Assembly: GCA_025786725.1 (NCBI GenBank)
Contig: JAHLTZ010000004.1
Span: 620,001 to 684,000 of the forward strand
Reading direction: 5' to 3'
Source: Syncephalis fuscata
Taxonomy: Eukaryota > Zoopagomycota > Zoopagomycetes > Zoopagales > Piptocephalidaceae
DNA length: 64,000 nucleotides
The notes beneath the pieces are model-generated. The model made no database searches, was not told where the DNA came from, and worked only from the letters and a program-made list of their open reading frames with translations. Shown here piece after piece: positions 1-11,087 of the stretch; the first letter of the stretch is position 1; each line of letters begins with the position of its first letter. The position numbers were made by a program, and so were the translations under genes.

Positions 1-78
1 TACGCCTGTGTGTATTGGTGGTATTGGTGTGTACCTATTTGCACATATCTACGTAGGTGTATTCACGTGTACGTAACA

Positions 79-2089
79 ATGAGGTCTTTAAATACTATGT
101 TTTCACAGTGTTGTGCTTTCTCGTCGGCCCTTCACTGGCTATCGGCGTTATGCTATTTTGTACGGTGGGCATCAATAGCTAGCACGGTGCTTGGATTGGT
201 GCCATTGGCACAGGCCGCCACATGCGGTGAAGGACGTGGCTGTTTGTTGAAATCACTGCCGAGTCCAGTGGCCGCGGTGATTTTAGCTGTTGCTTTACTT
301 ATAGGCCTAGTAATGCTTGTAGTGCTTGCTCGGCATCTTGGCTTATTTCAACGTCATTCTAATCATGATGAAAATATTCATAATAACAATGTCAACAATA
401 GCTATCACCACCATCATCGACATTATTATTCAAATTCATTGCCTAATGAAGAAAATGATATTTATTATTGCCAAAATGATAATAATAATAGTAAACATTC
501 ACGCAATGATATTAATAATAATAGTAACAATAATAATAATAGCAGTCAGCATTATTATCATAGTACTAGCAGCAATGCTAGATATCGTCAGCGTCGATGG
601 TGGAGACGTATGCGTGTATTTCCCTGGACGGATCACGAAGGCACTCGACGACAAGTTAGAACGACCAATCGCGAAAAGACAGAGCTATATCGGATTGATG
701 TGATACCAACAGAACATACTTATTCATCAGATGGATTAGTATTGCTAGCAAATACAACTGATACATTATCAGGGCCAACTCAAGCAAGTTATGAAGGACG
801 TCGTCGTCGACTGTTTTGTGAAATCAATGAAATACCACCCTCACCACCACCACCACCACCTTCTCCGACATTAGTGGCCATTACAAAGACAACGACAGCA
901 GCAACACCAGCAACAGCAGGCATACGATCAACTGATTCAAGACTACACAATAATAGCTATACAAATTATATATCAAGTAGTCATCATAATACAGCATCAC
1001 ATAATATGCCTATATCGATGACAGGTACACCACTAGTTCATCGGTGGTCATCACCTACTAACTATTATCCAATGGAGTTGGCAATTATGATGCCACGGCC
1101 ACCACCACCTGTTGCATTGTCGGCATCACTTTGGCACTCCAATTTTCCACGACCTCGATCACCGCTTACTTATATTACTGAATTACCGGCAGCAGAAATA
1201 GCTGAACAACAACAGGAGCAACAATCGGAAGTGTATCACAATGGTAACGGTGAAGTAAATGAAGAAGAAGAGGAGGAAGAGGAGGAAGAGGAGGAGGATG
1301 TAGGTGATGAAACTGAATTTGAATCAAATGGTACAGCTACAACACCGATAGCATCTCGTCGTCAATTAAGCCACTTACCCGTGCGGCTACGTGGTCACCA
1401 TCAAGAACAGCAACCGATTTATCAAATAGTGCAACCATTGTGCCCAAATTGACCGATGAGCGTACAAAATGTTTAAAGATGAATGAAGATCGAAATAGCC
1501 AGTCTAATAACTCTATTAATGGTACAAAAGTTGCATCTACGTTATTTACTGCAAATGGCCATAGTAATAATAATAATGATAATAGTGGTACTAACAATAA
1601 TGGTAATAGTAATCAGTATCACATTATCACTATGCTAAACACAAAATGGTACCTATCAATATGCTTGTCAATTTATCAAGACAACATGTATTGCCATCTA
1701 TGGATCGTAGCTATATTAATACTGATAACTCGGTACAAAAACCATCTTTACGGCCTCGTCGCTATCCGCGTCGATCGCTTGTTGTGGCTGATACACTGGC
1801 ACGGTCTTTAGCAATGGCAGCACGAGCTACATCTTCTCCAGGAACTGCTACGCAACCAAGTCCTTTGAATGCCATTGCTAGTCCATCTCTATCAATTACT
1901 ACCAAAGAACTAATTGGTCAATCGCAACAACAACAGCAACATATGACATCGACAACCTTTGAGTCTAGCTTCCACTTTCTTCATCTCTTGGCAGCTCAAA
2001 ATTATCTGCCATAAAGTCGTAACAATACTAATGATGCTATTGGCAATCTAAGCAATACCAGTATTAGTAGTCTATTTGTTACTGTGTAA
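79..2089 (+). CDS. Single-pass membrane protein with long low-complexity cytosolic tail (frame broken)
   Basis: I do not recognise this gene. The likely start is the ATG at 79 or 97. It gives a hydrophobic leader ending near the motif PLAQAA, a short ectodomain with two cysteines (TCGEGRGC), one membrane span (about residues 62-84 from the ATG at 79; key stretch AAVILAVALLIGLVMLVVLA), and then a long tail rich in N, H, S and P with a poly-Pro run near 840-860 and a Glu run at 1260-1300. The first frame stops at 1452, but coding-like sequence continues in the -1 frame from about 1368, again -1 from about 1620, and -1 from about 1971. A further coding-like stretch runs to the stop at 2087-2089. 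The first and third breaks fall where AAA or TTT would restore the frame and AA or TT is seen. Missing bases in the sequence are likelier than introns, because no GT-AG pair of suitable size fits. The layout resembles the membrane genes at 4.4, 9.6, 19 and 31.5 kb. Function unknown. Confidence 0.5.
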
Positions 2090-2354
2090 TTAACTATTTA
2101 CTAATAAACATTTATTAATAATTAAAAGTCGGTCCTATTTATTTTAATGCTATTATATTAATAAATGGATACTGTATACCACTTTTTAATTTTAAATTTT
2201 AAAGTGTGTAAATTCTAATCTTTATTTATCAAATTAAATAAGCTGCACTACATAACATGTTGCATGTTATTTAATATTATTATACAATATTGTTTACGAA
2301 TAATTTGCTATCAAATTTGGTATTATTGGGTAGTAAAATGACCAACATTTACAC

Positions 2355-3080
2355 ACTTGAATTACACATTCTTTCTATTGAGCATGATGGTGGGCGGTGA
2401 ATGACATCAATCATCAAATACTGATTAGCATAGATTTATTATCTAGTATGCATATATATTCTATCTATCTATATCATTTCTATTCTATTCCATACTACCA
2501 CATACCATTTTATAGTATATTGACTAAATGTTGTTTGCTATAAGTTCCAACTACATATAGTTTGATCACTAAAGATAGAGAAATGAAATGAATTTTATAA
2601 CCAATAAAGCTAATGTTAAAATAAAACTAGCTATGAATAACCCATAATCATTGTATTATAAATAATATATATTATAATGAATATGAAATAGGAAAAGCAC
2701 AAATAACGGCAATGAGGTTGCAGTTAATATATTTGTGAATGAACAAACGAAATGAGTCAAGATTTATTAATAATAAAGCTAAAACAAAAATATAAACAGT
2801 TTTGGACGGAGAAAGGCTAGGTGATAATTAAATGATATAGAATAAAATGAATATAAATAGGAAGAGCGTAATAAGTGGTGTTGAGGTTATAGCGCATATA
2901 ACGTAAGGAGGAAACGAGTAAATATATTGGAAAATATAAATAATAAATATGTCTAATATATCATATAATATATAGATAGATAGAAGATATATGCATACTG
3001 GATAATAAATCTATGCTGATCAGTATTTGATGATTGATGTCATTCACCGCCCACCATCATGTTCAATAGATTGGATGTTA
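2355..3080 (+). mobile_element. R1a: about 0.7-kb element with ~100-bp terminal inverted repeats
   Basis: The left arm (about 2366-2475) reads TGAGCATGATGGTGGGCGG, then a run ending in TCTATCTATCTATATC. The right arm (about 2970-3075) is its reverse complement, ending CCCACCATCATGTTCAATAG. The core (about 2476-2970) is AT-rich and has no ORF. It recurs almost base for base in reverse orientation at 17985-18725 and in direct orientation at 26495-27057. The form fits a non-autonomous inverted-repeat (MITE or foldback type) transposon. No target-site duplication could be fixed by eye because the flanks are themselves repeats. Confidence 0.7.
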
Positions 3081-3300
3081 TTAAAAATAGTTATTTGTCC
3101 ACAAAAAGCAATAAGTGTGATGATGTAATGATTAAATAAAACTCACCGCTTGTCCCATGTTCAATAGATTGAATGTGTAGATCAATTACGTGAATGTTAT
3201 TAAAAAATCATTTGTTACTATTACTGATCCATATTATTATTTTGCATGACTGGCCTGTCATATACTTCACCTTCTCTCGCCGCTGCTCAAATTTGTCTAC
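3060..3300 (+). repeat. R1 flank module with a second, older R1-type end
   Basis: Immediately right of R1a lies a segment containing ACTCACCGCTTGTCCCATG and TCAATAGATTGAATGTG, a diverged form of the R1 terminus. It is followed by a stretch shared in reverse with 26290-26520 and in part with 58110-58260. The same hydrophobic open frame appears in the 3.2-kb and 26.3-kb copies because they are the same repeat, not because it is a gene. The structure suggests R1a inserted into, or recombined with, an older relative. Confidence 0.6.
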
Positions 3301-4439
3301 TATTTGCTATACTACTATTTCTGCAGTTATTGTAGCATATATCATAGCTAAAGTGCCATTTATTTTATGCATGTTCTGTTTTCTGTTTTTGTTTCTTTAT
3401 AATAAATTTAAGAAAAAACAATTAAAGCCAATTCTGACTAAACTATGTCAATGAATTATAAATGTTAGCCATTTATTAACGCATGTATAATTTGATTTAT
3501 AAATAAGATAGAGTAGAATAAAACAGAAAAATGAAGACTCAAACGCACATTGACATTCCATGACTTGCTTAGAATATCAAGTTTTTTCTTTGTGTGGTTT
3601 GAGTCATATTAAAACGATATGGAAAAAAGGAAACACTGGAACGAGTATACAGCATCATCTTGTCTTTTCTTTGTTCAAATATTAATTGTATCCATTATTG
3701 TCAATAAAAGTAATCTATTTCTATTATATTACTTTAGTTAATAGCTTACATCAGTAATAGTTAGCGAATAACCAATGTATTTGGTGTTAATAGTAATCAA
3801 ATGACTTTCTATCGACAATAGCGATAGGCAAAAAGGCCAAAACAAATTAGTTGGTTGATTACAAAGAAAAACCAATCAACTGTACTACCGTAAGGCTGGA
3901 TCATCGTGGTCCGTGAATTACATCTTAGTAAAATATTTGAATTCTGCAATGCTAATTATTGTTCTTTACCAATTTATAATTGCTATAATGATGATGATGA
4001 TGACGGCTGGAAATGATATCTCTGCCACTACACGAGCTATTAGCTCAAAATGAGCAGCTTAATATCACAGTAAATTAAAAGAAAGAAGAAAGGAAAACAT
4101 TGAAAGCAAACTATTGAAAGGAATAAATTGTTCGTATTCAATATGCATGAATCAATGGTATTGTGTGCGCATGTGTAGACCAGCAACACAGACACACACA
4201 TGGACAGGTGTCGTCTCAGACGGCCGCAAATCCACCACCAACAAAAGTGTGTACTATTACGATAAGCAAAGAGTAATCGCATAATAAGTAATATAAAATA
4301 TTGGGACGAATATCAAACGGCAGTCCAACTAGACCCCACCATGATGCACCGTGCACCAACATACACATCTATCCGTGCATTGATCATGTGCTTACGACAG
4401 ATAACTAGCTAGGACGAGCACGCATTGCTATTACGCCAA

Positions 4440-5099
4440 CTAGACCATTCGGTCGGCGACCGCGTTACCTGCCGTTGGCATGGTCATGCAGGGTGTACGT
4501 GGTGTAACAGGCATCTCATTGCCACGACCACGGAAGTCATAGGCAGGAGATGGCGGAACATGCAGGCCAACGGTGCGTTGAGCGGCCATTCGTTGGGCTG
4601 CGCCTGTACCAGACGGCGTCGCCACCGGCACCCCAAGAGCAACCGAAGCAGGCGGCACCTCGACCATGATAGCAGTGGGTGCTCCCTTGCGTCGGCCTCC
4701 TCGCTTCATCGACGGAGTAGGCCCGCCAAATGTTGCATTATTACTATTGTTTTGTACGGCGTGGCGAAGCATGATGGAAGACGAACGAGATGGGCGTAAT
4801 GACGCTCTCATACCGCCTCGGCCTCCAATGCTAGCTCTACCGGTAGTGTTAGCAGACTTGACCGCTTCTTGTAGTTTTTGATTGCGTCTACTACGGTACA
4901 TAAAGAGGCCTACAGCCATAACTCCTACGGCTACGACAGAACCAATTGTGATTGCAATCGCTTTTGCATGAGACTCTGGCCTGACTTTTCCGCCGGTAGT
5001 ACCATTGCCACCACTCGGTTCGGCTGAAGGAGCAGCATCTACAACCGAGTAGATAGCAAGTGTTAAAAACGCTACAATAGTAGATAAAGGAACTCTCAT
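4440..5099 (-). CDS. Small type I single-pass membrane protein
   Basis: 219 aa, not recognised. The ATG at 5099 is chosen because it starts a clear signal peptide (residues 1-23, ending VVDAA); the frame extends upstream, but without any such signal. The predicted ectodomain is only about 23 residues, rich in G, T, S and P. A membrane span covers roughly residues 46-67 (ITIGSVVAVGVMAVGLFMY) and is followed by a basic stop-transfer sequence YRSRRNQK. The cytosolic tail of about 150 residues is basic, with many R, S, G and P, and has no domain I know. Family architecture suggests a cell-surface or endomembrane sensor or adaptor, but that is inference. No frame breaks are seen. The region up to about 5280 would be its 5' leader. 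Confidence 0.6.
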   Translation of the reverse strand: MRVPLSTIVAFLTLAIYSVVDAAPSAEPSGGNGTTGGKVRPESHAKAIAITIGSVVAVGVMAVGLFMYRSRRNQKLQEAVKSANTTGRASIGGRGGMRASLRPSRSSSIMLRHAVQNNSNNATFGGPTPSMKRGGRRKGAPTAIMVEVPPASVALGVPVATPSGTGAAQRMAAQRTVGLHVPPSPAYDFRGRGNEMPVTPRTPCMTMPTAGNAVADRMV

Positions 5100-7098
5100 G
5101 GTTGTTCTATTTGTGTAGAATATCCAAAACAGACAATGATTAACGCTGATTTGATTTACGGCCCAATAATAGCAATGCCTACCAATATAGATACAACTAA
5201 TTATTGGCTGAATGGGCGCCGGTGTTAAATAGTTGGAAAGTACGATACGAGCCACGATATTAAAAAGCACACCAATGGGACGAAGTGAGCGAGTAGATGT
5301 TGGTGTATATCACTGAACCTAGACGATAATCTCAACAAGGCCTGCCTTGAAGGAGTGAAAGCGAAGAGAAAAAGAGCAGAGTGAAACAAACGGCTAAAAT
5401 GCTAGTGCGAGCCCAAACGATGGCTATGTAGATACGCACAACAGCAACTAAAAAACAACAAAATTAATAAGTGTCACTATATTGTTATTACCAAATAGCC
5501 AATAAACTATCCATGTAGTTGCAAAGGTGCATATGCATAGAAATATTGACTAAATTTACTTACGCTGCAGAACGAATGAATGAGAGTAGATGGCAAAGAT
5601 GAAAAGAAAGTAAATGGGCGACAAGTCGGGAATAATGCAGCTTTATTAAGAAAACGAGCAGCATGTAACACGGAGTTGGCAAACGGGGATTGTGCTTCTT
5701 ATCGGTTATATTTCTGTGGGTGTGTATGGGCATATGGATTGAGGATGTAGACTTGTACATATGGCGACGCATACGGGTAAGGGATGAAACCCATGTATGG
5801 AAATGTCTGAGGTTTAAATTTTTTATATCAGCGTGATGAAGCGCTATAGCAATAATAGCTATAATGGTGCTACAATGGTATATCGGCTTGCATGCCAGGA
5901 TCAGGTTTGGTTAAACCGGCGTTACATTGCTAGTCAGTTGGTAGGAAGTGAAGAAGTACAATGGCATTTATAAAACTGGGATTCTTTATTCTATTTGTGT
6001 AAATAAATCTATTGTCTGCTAATGTAATGAATTATGATGCCACTGTAAAAAATACAGCAATAGCTAGAAATATAATAAAATATATGAAGAAATAAGTTAG
6101 AAAGGCTTGGCATTTTTATTGATAATAATAGCGAATAAATTATGTAGCGGTCTTTCTCGTAAGCGGGAAATAGTATACAGAAAATGGCAAAGTGTGTAAT
6201 CCACAGTTTTAGCGTGGGAACCAAATAATTTATAATAACCAAATATGGCAATGCCAATAGAAGATGAGCAAAGGACAATGGTAACATATTTTTAATATTC
6301 TTTATCAATAATAAAGCCAATTAGCTATATGGTTGTTTTTTGCGCAAATAATAAATAACGCATGGAAATGGCAAAAGGTGTGCAGTTATGATTAGTGCGA
6401 AAAAAGCTGGCAATTAATAGTTACCAAATGTGGTAATGACACTATTCTATGCCTCAATGCCATTTTCTGTGAATAACTTATTTAGATCTACGAATAAAGA
6501 CAATTAAGCCTTTGCTTTCATTGTTTAATGGCCTATCATGTAAATAGTAGATGCTATCCGCATGTAAATGATTGCATGTGCTACACACGCGCACAAACAC
6601 AAACACTTACACACACCTACACACATATATACACATGGGTACACAGGCACAAATTATAATGGGCTTGACTAAACTAGCTGGTTGTTTCAGTGTTGCTAAA
6701 CCCTTGTAACCATGTAAGATGGCTCAAATTACGGATGTCAAGTGAATTACATAGTAAGCAACCGATCATTGCTATTTAATTATTACATCGATTATTAAGT
6801 TTCTCGTTTAATGAATATTATTAAATTAGATTCATTTTTGCAACTATCATCGTTATTTCTACCCTGCTTAGTTATCGTCACTATCGCCATATGTTCTTTT
6901 ATTACTAGCTATATCTATCGCTTTGATTCAACTTACCATTGTGTTTATTCATCGATTGTGACCAACTTGACTCCACCTCTCCTTAGTTCTTTTCTGGCTT
7001 ATTGAGATTTGTGGTTGTACGTAACCGGTTACTTTTGATTTAACATTGTTTTACACCTTTGTACAACCTTGTTTTTACCGCCACGCTGCCTTGTGCCA
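5100..7098. other. Spacer with shared promoter region, no supported gene
   Basis: About 2 kb between the divergent membrane-protein gene (-) and F-box gene (+), so it holds both promoters. A CA-rich microsatellite lies near 6580-6650. Short open frames (5560-5772, 6009-6320, 6811-7005) are AT-driven with no recognisable product. I see no RNA gene. Confidence 0.5.
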
Positions 7099-9354
7099 AT
7101 GGATGACAAACTGCCATCGACCTGTGCTTTACCCGTCGACCGGCCTCCTTCAGAGATATTTCTTTCGATCTTCCATTTACTGCCCCAGACAGATCTTGTT
7201 AATGCTGTACGCGTGTGTCGTCGTTGGCATTTTCTTGCAGCACCGATACTTTGGCGAGAGCCTAAGCTATTCTTGCAGAGCACTCGACCTGCATCATCCA
7301 TAGCTGTTGCAAGTAATGAGCCAGCTAGACTGAATACAACACCCATTTCGACTACCCCCTCGTCGCCGTTGTCGTCGTCACCACCATCGTCAACATTACC
7401 AGCTAATATTCGTGGTACAAGCGATGGAAACAGCTTGCATGGCCATCAGGGGCAAGTAACCAATGCTGCGCCGTCCTTTGAAATATCTGCACCGTTACCT
7501 AGATCCCCCATTGCCTCAAATGATCCGACACCTGTTTACGCTCGCAACAGTTTGAACCAAGAGACCCCTACCGTTCAGGTAATTCTACCAGACGATACTT
7601 CATCAGATACGGAACGTGAGTCACGCCGTATTTTCAATTTATTCAAACGAAAGACACATCCCCATGGACTGCCGTCGTCATCAGTATCATTGTCGTCATC
7701 ATCTCTAGCACGGTGTCAAGATCCACAAAAGGAAACATGGCACCTTTTTATGCAAACAACTTGTGGCGTTGATTGGTACAAAAGGCCGAGTCTTAGCCAG
7801 CAACTCATTTCCCGCTGCTCCGCTTTAATTTTACGGAGCTTTAGCTCGCTTGGTGGCAACACAGTGACCAGTGGCCATGGCGGTGATGATGTCTCAAACA
7901 ACACAATGTCTATGCCTTATTTACATGATAATAGTGAACACCCTAGAGAACTAATATCAACGGCAGAGAAACGGATAGCCTATGCTGGTGCAACTTCGTT
8001 TATTTTGTCGACTGATTCACCATCATCGACAAATGACAGTCCGGTAGGGCTACCTGTCAATACATCGACAACTTCACTTGCTACAAGCCAAATGGCATCA
8101 TCTGTAGGCAGTTCATTTTCAGATATCAATCTAGATGAAGCACCCACAAATAATCCACTCGTGCCACCACCGCTTCTTTATCTTGGACATTATAGCGCGT
8201 TGATTGAACGGCTTAATCTGTCCAAAGGATATTTGCGCGTGTCAGATCATGCTATTCGTCAATTGGCTGAACAATGTCCAAAATTACGTGTTATTAATCT
8301 AAGCTCATGTCTGCAGATTACGGATGAAGCAATGATTGCTCTGGCTCAACACTGTCCGTTAGAAGCAGTAAATGCCACATCTTGCCAGCAACTAACGACT
8401 GCAACAACGCTAGCTTTGGCCAAGTATTGCTATCGTCTACGATCACTATGTCTTGCTGGCTGTCCCTTAACCATAAACGATGAGACGATTAGAGAGCTAG
8501 TTTATGGATGTGGCCATAAATTAGGATATCTTCGTATTGGCGGTAGTTTCCAACTAACGGACGTTGGTCTTATTTCTATTGCTAAAGGTTGTAATAGCCA
8601 GTTGCGCTGGTTAGATGTTGGTCAATGTCCGCTTATATCGGATAAAGGCGTGCTTGCTTTGGCTGCCAATTGTCCTCAATTAGAATGGCTCGATTTAACT
8701 AAAGGCTATCCATCGCAGCATCAACAATATTTGCAGCAATTTCAACAGCAGCAGCAACGTACTGTTCAAATGCAGCAACAATGGTCGCAACAACAGCTAC
8801 AGCAACAATCAGCGACTGAAACGCCTGCACCTTCAACAACTATACCAAGCCAGTCGCTGCCAACAACACATCCTGCTTCGGCCTTGACAACACCAATGCC
8901 GCAGCCTGAAATAACAGCCGAAATACAGCAAGCAGCACTAACAATAGCCCATACTGCCTCACGATTCTTTGCTAATCGTACAGGTCCATTGCCAGTTATT
9001 ACTGATGCTAGTATTTGTAAATTAGTTGAGCGATGCCCAAAACTACGCCTACTTAATCTTAATGGCCGTGGTGAGCTGACCGACGTTACTCTTGATGCCG
9101 TATCAATTTATTGCATGAACCTTCGTTCGCTGACGATTAGTGGCTGCAACAAAGTAACAACAAGCGCTGTTAAACGTTTAGGTAGCGATCGCATTGGCTG
9201 GGTAGGCATGTCGCCCTGCCCGAACGTATCATTTACTGAAGTATGTGCAGCCAGTAAATGGAAGGTTATTAGCCTGCAAGACGTGCCAAAATTCCATCTC
9301 AATCTTATGAATGGCCAGTCATGGGACGATGTAGGCACCGAACGATCACGGTAA
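7099..9354 (+). CDS. F-box and leucine-rich-repeat protein (SCF substrate receptor type)
   Basis: 751 aa from the ATG at 7099; the open frame upstream has no ATG. An F-box lies at about residues 15-55 (PPSEIFLSIFHLLPQTDL then VCRRWHFLAAPILWRE), the Skp1-binding fold of SCF ubiquitin ligases. A disordered S/T/P-rich stretch of roughly 300 residues follows. Next come cysteine-containing LRRs of the Grr1/AMN1 type at about 365-540, each with the pattern L..L.L..C..lTD..l..la..C. A Q-rich insertion (about residues 545-620) splits the array, and two or three more LRRs follow before the C-terminus. By family knowledge the LRR arc would select phosphorylated or degron-bearing substrates; the target cannot be told from sequence. 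It is a single exon with no frame break. It could be a Grr1-like or Fbl-like protein; orthology is not assigned. Confidence 0.85.
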   Translation: MDDKLPSTCALPVDRPPSEIFLSIFHLLPQTDLVNAVRVCRRWHFLAAPILWREPKLFLQSTRPASSIAVASNEPARLNTTPISTTPSSPLSSSPPSSTLPANIRGTSDGNSLHGHQGQVTNAAPSFEISAPLPRSPIASNDPTPVYARNSLNQETPTVQVILPDDTSSDTERESRRIFNLFKRKTHPHGLPSSSVSLSSSSLARCQDPQKETWHLFMQTTCGVDWYKRPSLSQQLISRCSALILRSFSSLGGNTVTSGHGGDDVSNNTMSMPYLHDNSEHPRELISTAEKRIAYAGATSFILSTDSPSSTNDSPVGLPVNTSTTSLATSQMASSVGSSFSDINLDEAPTNNPLVPPPLLYLGHYSALIERLNLSKGYLRVSDHAIRQLAEQCPKLRVINLSSCLQITDEAMIALAQHCPLEAVNATSCQQLTTATTLALAKYCYRLRSLCLAGCPLTINDETIRELVYGCGHKLGYLRIGGSFQLTDVGLISIAKGCNSQLRWLDVGQCPLISDKGVLALAANCPQLEWLDLTKGYPSQHQQYLQQFQQQQQRTVQMQQQWSQQQLQQQSATETPAPSTTIPSQSLPTTHPASALTTPMPQPEITAEIQQAALTIAHTASRFFANRTGPLPVITDASICKLVERCPKLRLLNLNGRGELTDVTLDAVSIYCMNLRSLTISGCNKVTTSAVKRLGSDRIGWVGMSPCPNVSFTEVCAASKWKVISLQDVPKFHLNLMNGQSWDDVGTERSR

Positions 9355-9638
9355 CAATGCCACAACGTAGATTCAGGCTGGCAGCGTTATTTTCTTTTGT
9401 TTTTGTTATATTCTAGTGCTCTCTAATGCTCTACTTGTTGTTTGATACTTTATTTACATAAATTCTATCAAACTTGCATGGCTTCCACTCTATTCGAGTT
9501 CTTCGTGTATTATTGCTTCAAATAATAGTTACATAATCGACTCATAAATCGATTCATTCATATTGTCATTGGTAAACATATAAATGTTATGCCGTACGAA
9601 TATACGTTTATTGACTAACATCATTTGCTTATAAATAT

Positions 9639-11087
9639 TTAATGACCAGAAGGCAGTGATGTTGGATTAAAACTAATATCCAGCGTACACTCGCCATCCG
9701 CACTTACACATGGATAAAGTGCCGGTGCGCGTACATTACTAAACGCAACACCCAGATGCATGCCATTACGCGTATAATATACACCACCAGTGGCAGGGTC
9801 ATAGCCACACCCGATAACATCACCTTCTCGGTATCCAGCCGCGTAATCCATCCCTCCTCCTGCATCGGAATAAAACTTGCGGCCATCATCGCTATGATAG
9901 CCAACGGACGTGGGCTCCCATCCAACAAGGCGGAAAGGTGGATAAGGTTGTGAGGCAAAGCCAATAGCCACCGTACTATCCCGTGTCAGCTTGTGGATAA
10001 TTTCAACTTCGTAGTAATATTTTGCTGTAGTAATGGGCGTTGATTGCTCCGCGGCGAGAGCAGATGTTGCTTCTGATGGGATTGGATAGGCTGATAGCAC
10101 TGAGGTATCTTGTGGCTGGCTAAAAGTAACAACGCGTCCTTCGTCTGTAACAGATACACCACTGGGAATAGTTACACTGAATTGAGAAATTGGTGCAAAA
10201 TTGTATGTCTTCCATTCAGGCAGAGTTAGCGTATCAGGTATCGGCTCCTGTGGATGATTCCGAATAAAAGCTAAAGCGGCATAATAGCTCTCAGTAGGGG
10301 CCTCATTAATTAAACCTTCCTCATGTTGCTGCGTTTGTGCTAGATGATTATAACTTGGTGGCATCGCACCGTCCCCGTGTTGCTGTGTTTGTGTTACATG
10401 ATCATAACTTGGTAGTACTCTGCCCTCTTCTATTGCAGCCGCACTGTGACGACCAGCCGAGGCGGCGGTAGTCGGAGCGACCTGATGAGCAAAAATAGTC
10501 GAGGAATCACCGTTTTGAGTCATTTCAGCATTCGATTTATTCTTGTTTAAACGCGTTTTGTAACCAATAAAGATTAAGCGTCCTAAAACAACTAAAAGAG
10601 AAAGACTACATATCGATCCAATGGTAATAACTAGTTGACAACGAACTGTACACTGACTATTTTCATTAGTAAATCTAATCCAGTAGGGACTAACAGGCAG
10701 GCCACCGTTAGTATAATAAGGAACACCGGCATCAATTTCAGTCGCATTGGACAATCCACTTGTTGTCCGATGTGAACTAGGTGTCATAAAAACAATAAAT
10801 GTTGGTGACCTTGATGGAAATATTGGCACATCTGAATTAATACTTCCAGTGCTTCCGCTAGATCCTCGACTTCCTTTGCTGCCACCACTAGATCCTCTAC
10901 TTCCTCCACTACTGCCGCTAGATCCCCTACTTCCTCCGCCTCCTCCTCTACCGCCGCCACCACCACCGCCACCTTTAGTCAAGGCATGCTCAATAAAGCA
11001 AGCTAGTAATACTAGCAAAAAAAAAAACAATGCTGGATACTCATAATGCAAAACTAAAATAAAAAGGACGGTACAGACAAGTGCCAT
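9639..11087 (-). CDS. SPRY-domain membrane protein with PY motifs (Ssh4/Ear1-like Rsp5 adaptor)
   Basis: 482 aa from the ATG at 11087. A hydrophobic N-terminus (residues 1-33) acts as signal or anchor. It is followed by a Gly/Ser-rich lumenal segment with a long Gly run (39-82) and a membrane span at about 151-176. The cytosolic part carries LPSY (225-228) and PPSY (243-246) inside an imperfect tandem duplication of about 18 residues. A SPRY domain lies at about 335-475 (motifs YYYEVEII, IGFASQPYPPFRLVGWEP, GDVIGCGYDP, YYTRNG). In yeast, Ssh4 and Ear1 have this membrane span plus SPRY plus PPxY layout and recruit the ligase Rsp5 to endosomal or vacuolar cargo. The same role is inferred here. 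The PY motifs sit between membrane and SPRY. The poly-Gly ectodomain is unusual. Confidence 0.75.
   Translation of the reverse strand: MALVCTVLFILVLHYEYPALFFFLLVLLACFIEHALTKGGGGGGGGRGGGGGSRGSSGSSGGSRGSSGGSKGSRGSSGSTGSINSDVPIFPSRSPTFIVFMTPSSHRTTSGLSNATEIDAGVPYYTNGGLPVSPYWIRFTNENSQCTVRCQLVITIGSICSLSLLVVLGRLIFIGYKTRLNKNKSNAEMTQNGDSSTIFAHQVAPTTAASAGRHSAAAIEEGRVLPSYDHVTQTQQHGDGAMPPSYNHLAQTQQHEEGLINEAPTESYYAALAFIRNHPQEPIPDTLTLPEWKTYNFAPISQFSVTIPSGVSVTDEGRVVTFSQPQDTSVLSAYPIPSEATSALAAEQSTPITTAKYYYEVEIIHKLTRDSTVAIGFASQPYPPFRLVGWEPTSVGYHSDDGRKFYSDAGGGMDYAAGYREGDVIGCGYDPATGGVYYTRNGMHLGVAFSNVRAPALYPCVSADGECTLDISFNPTSLPSGH

Larger units (their letters stand above)
2015..4439. other. Spacer with repeats, no supported gene
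   Basis: AT-rich spacer between two convergent genes. It holds inverted-repeat element copy R1a (2355-3080) and a flanking repeat module (3060-3300) that recurs at 26.3 and 58.1 kb. The rest is AT-rich and I see no coding exon or RNA gene in it. The open frame at 3194-3454 lies largely within the repeat module. Confidence 0.6.

Noticed and set aside
1440-1646. Introns as the explanation for frame changes in the first gene
   Set aside because: No GT-AG pair of usual length joins the frames, and the coding-like sequence is continuous through each break.
10747-11046. Proline/leucine-rich frame on the plus strand
   Set aside because: It is the antisense of the Gly/Ser-rich ectodomain of the SPRY protein.
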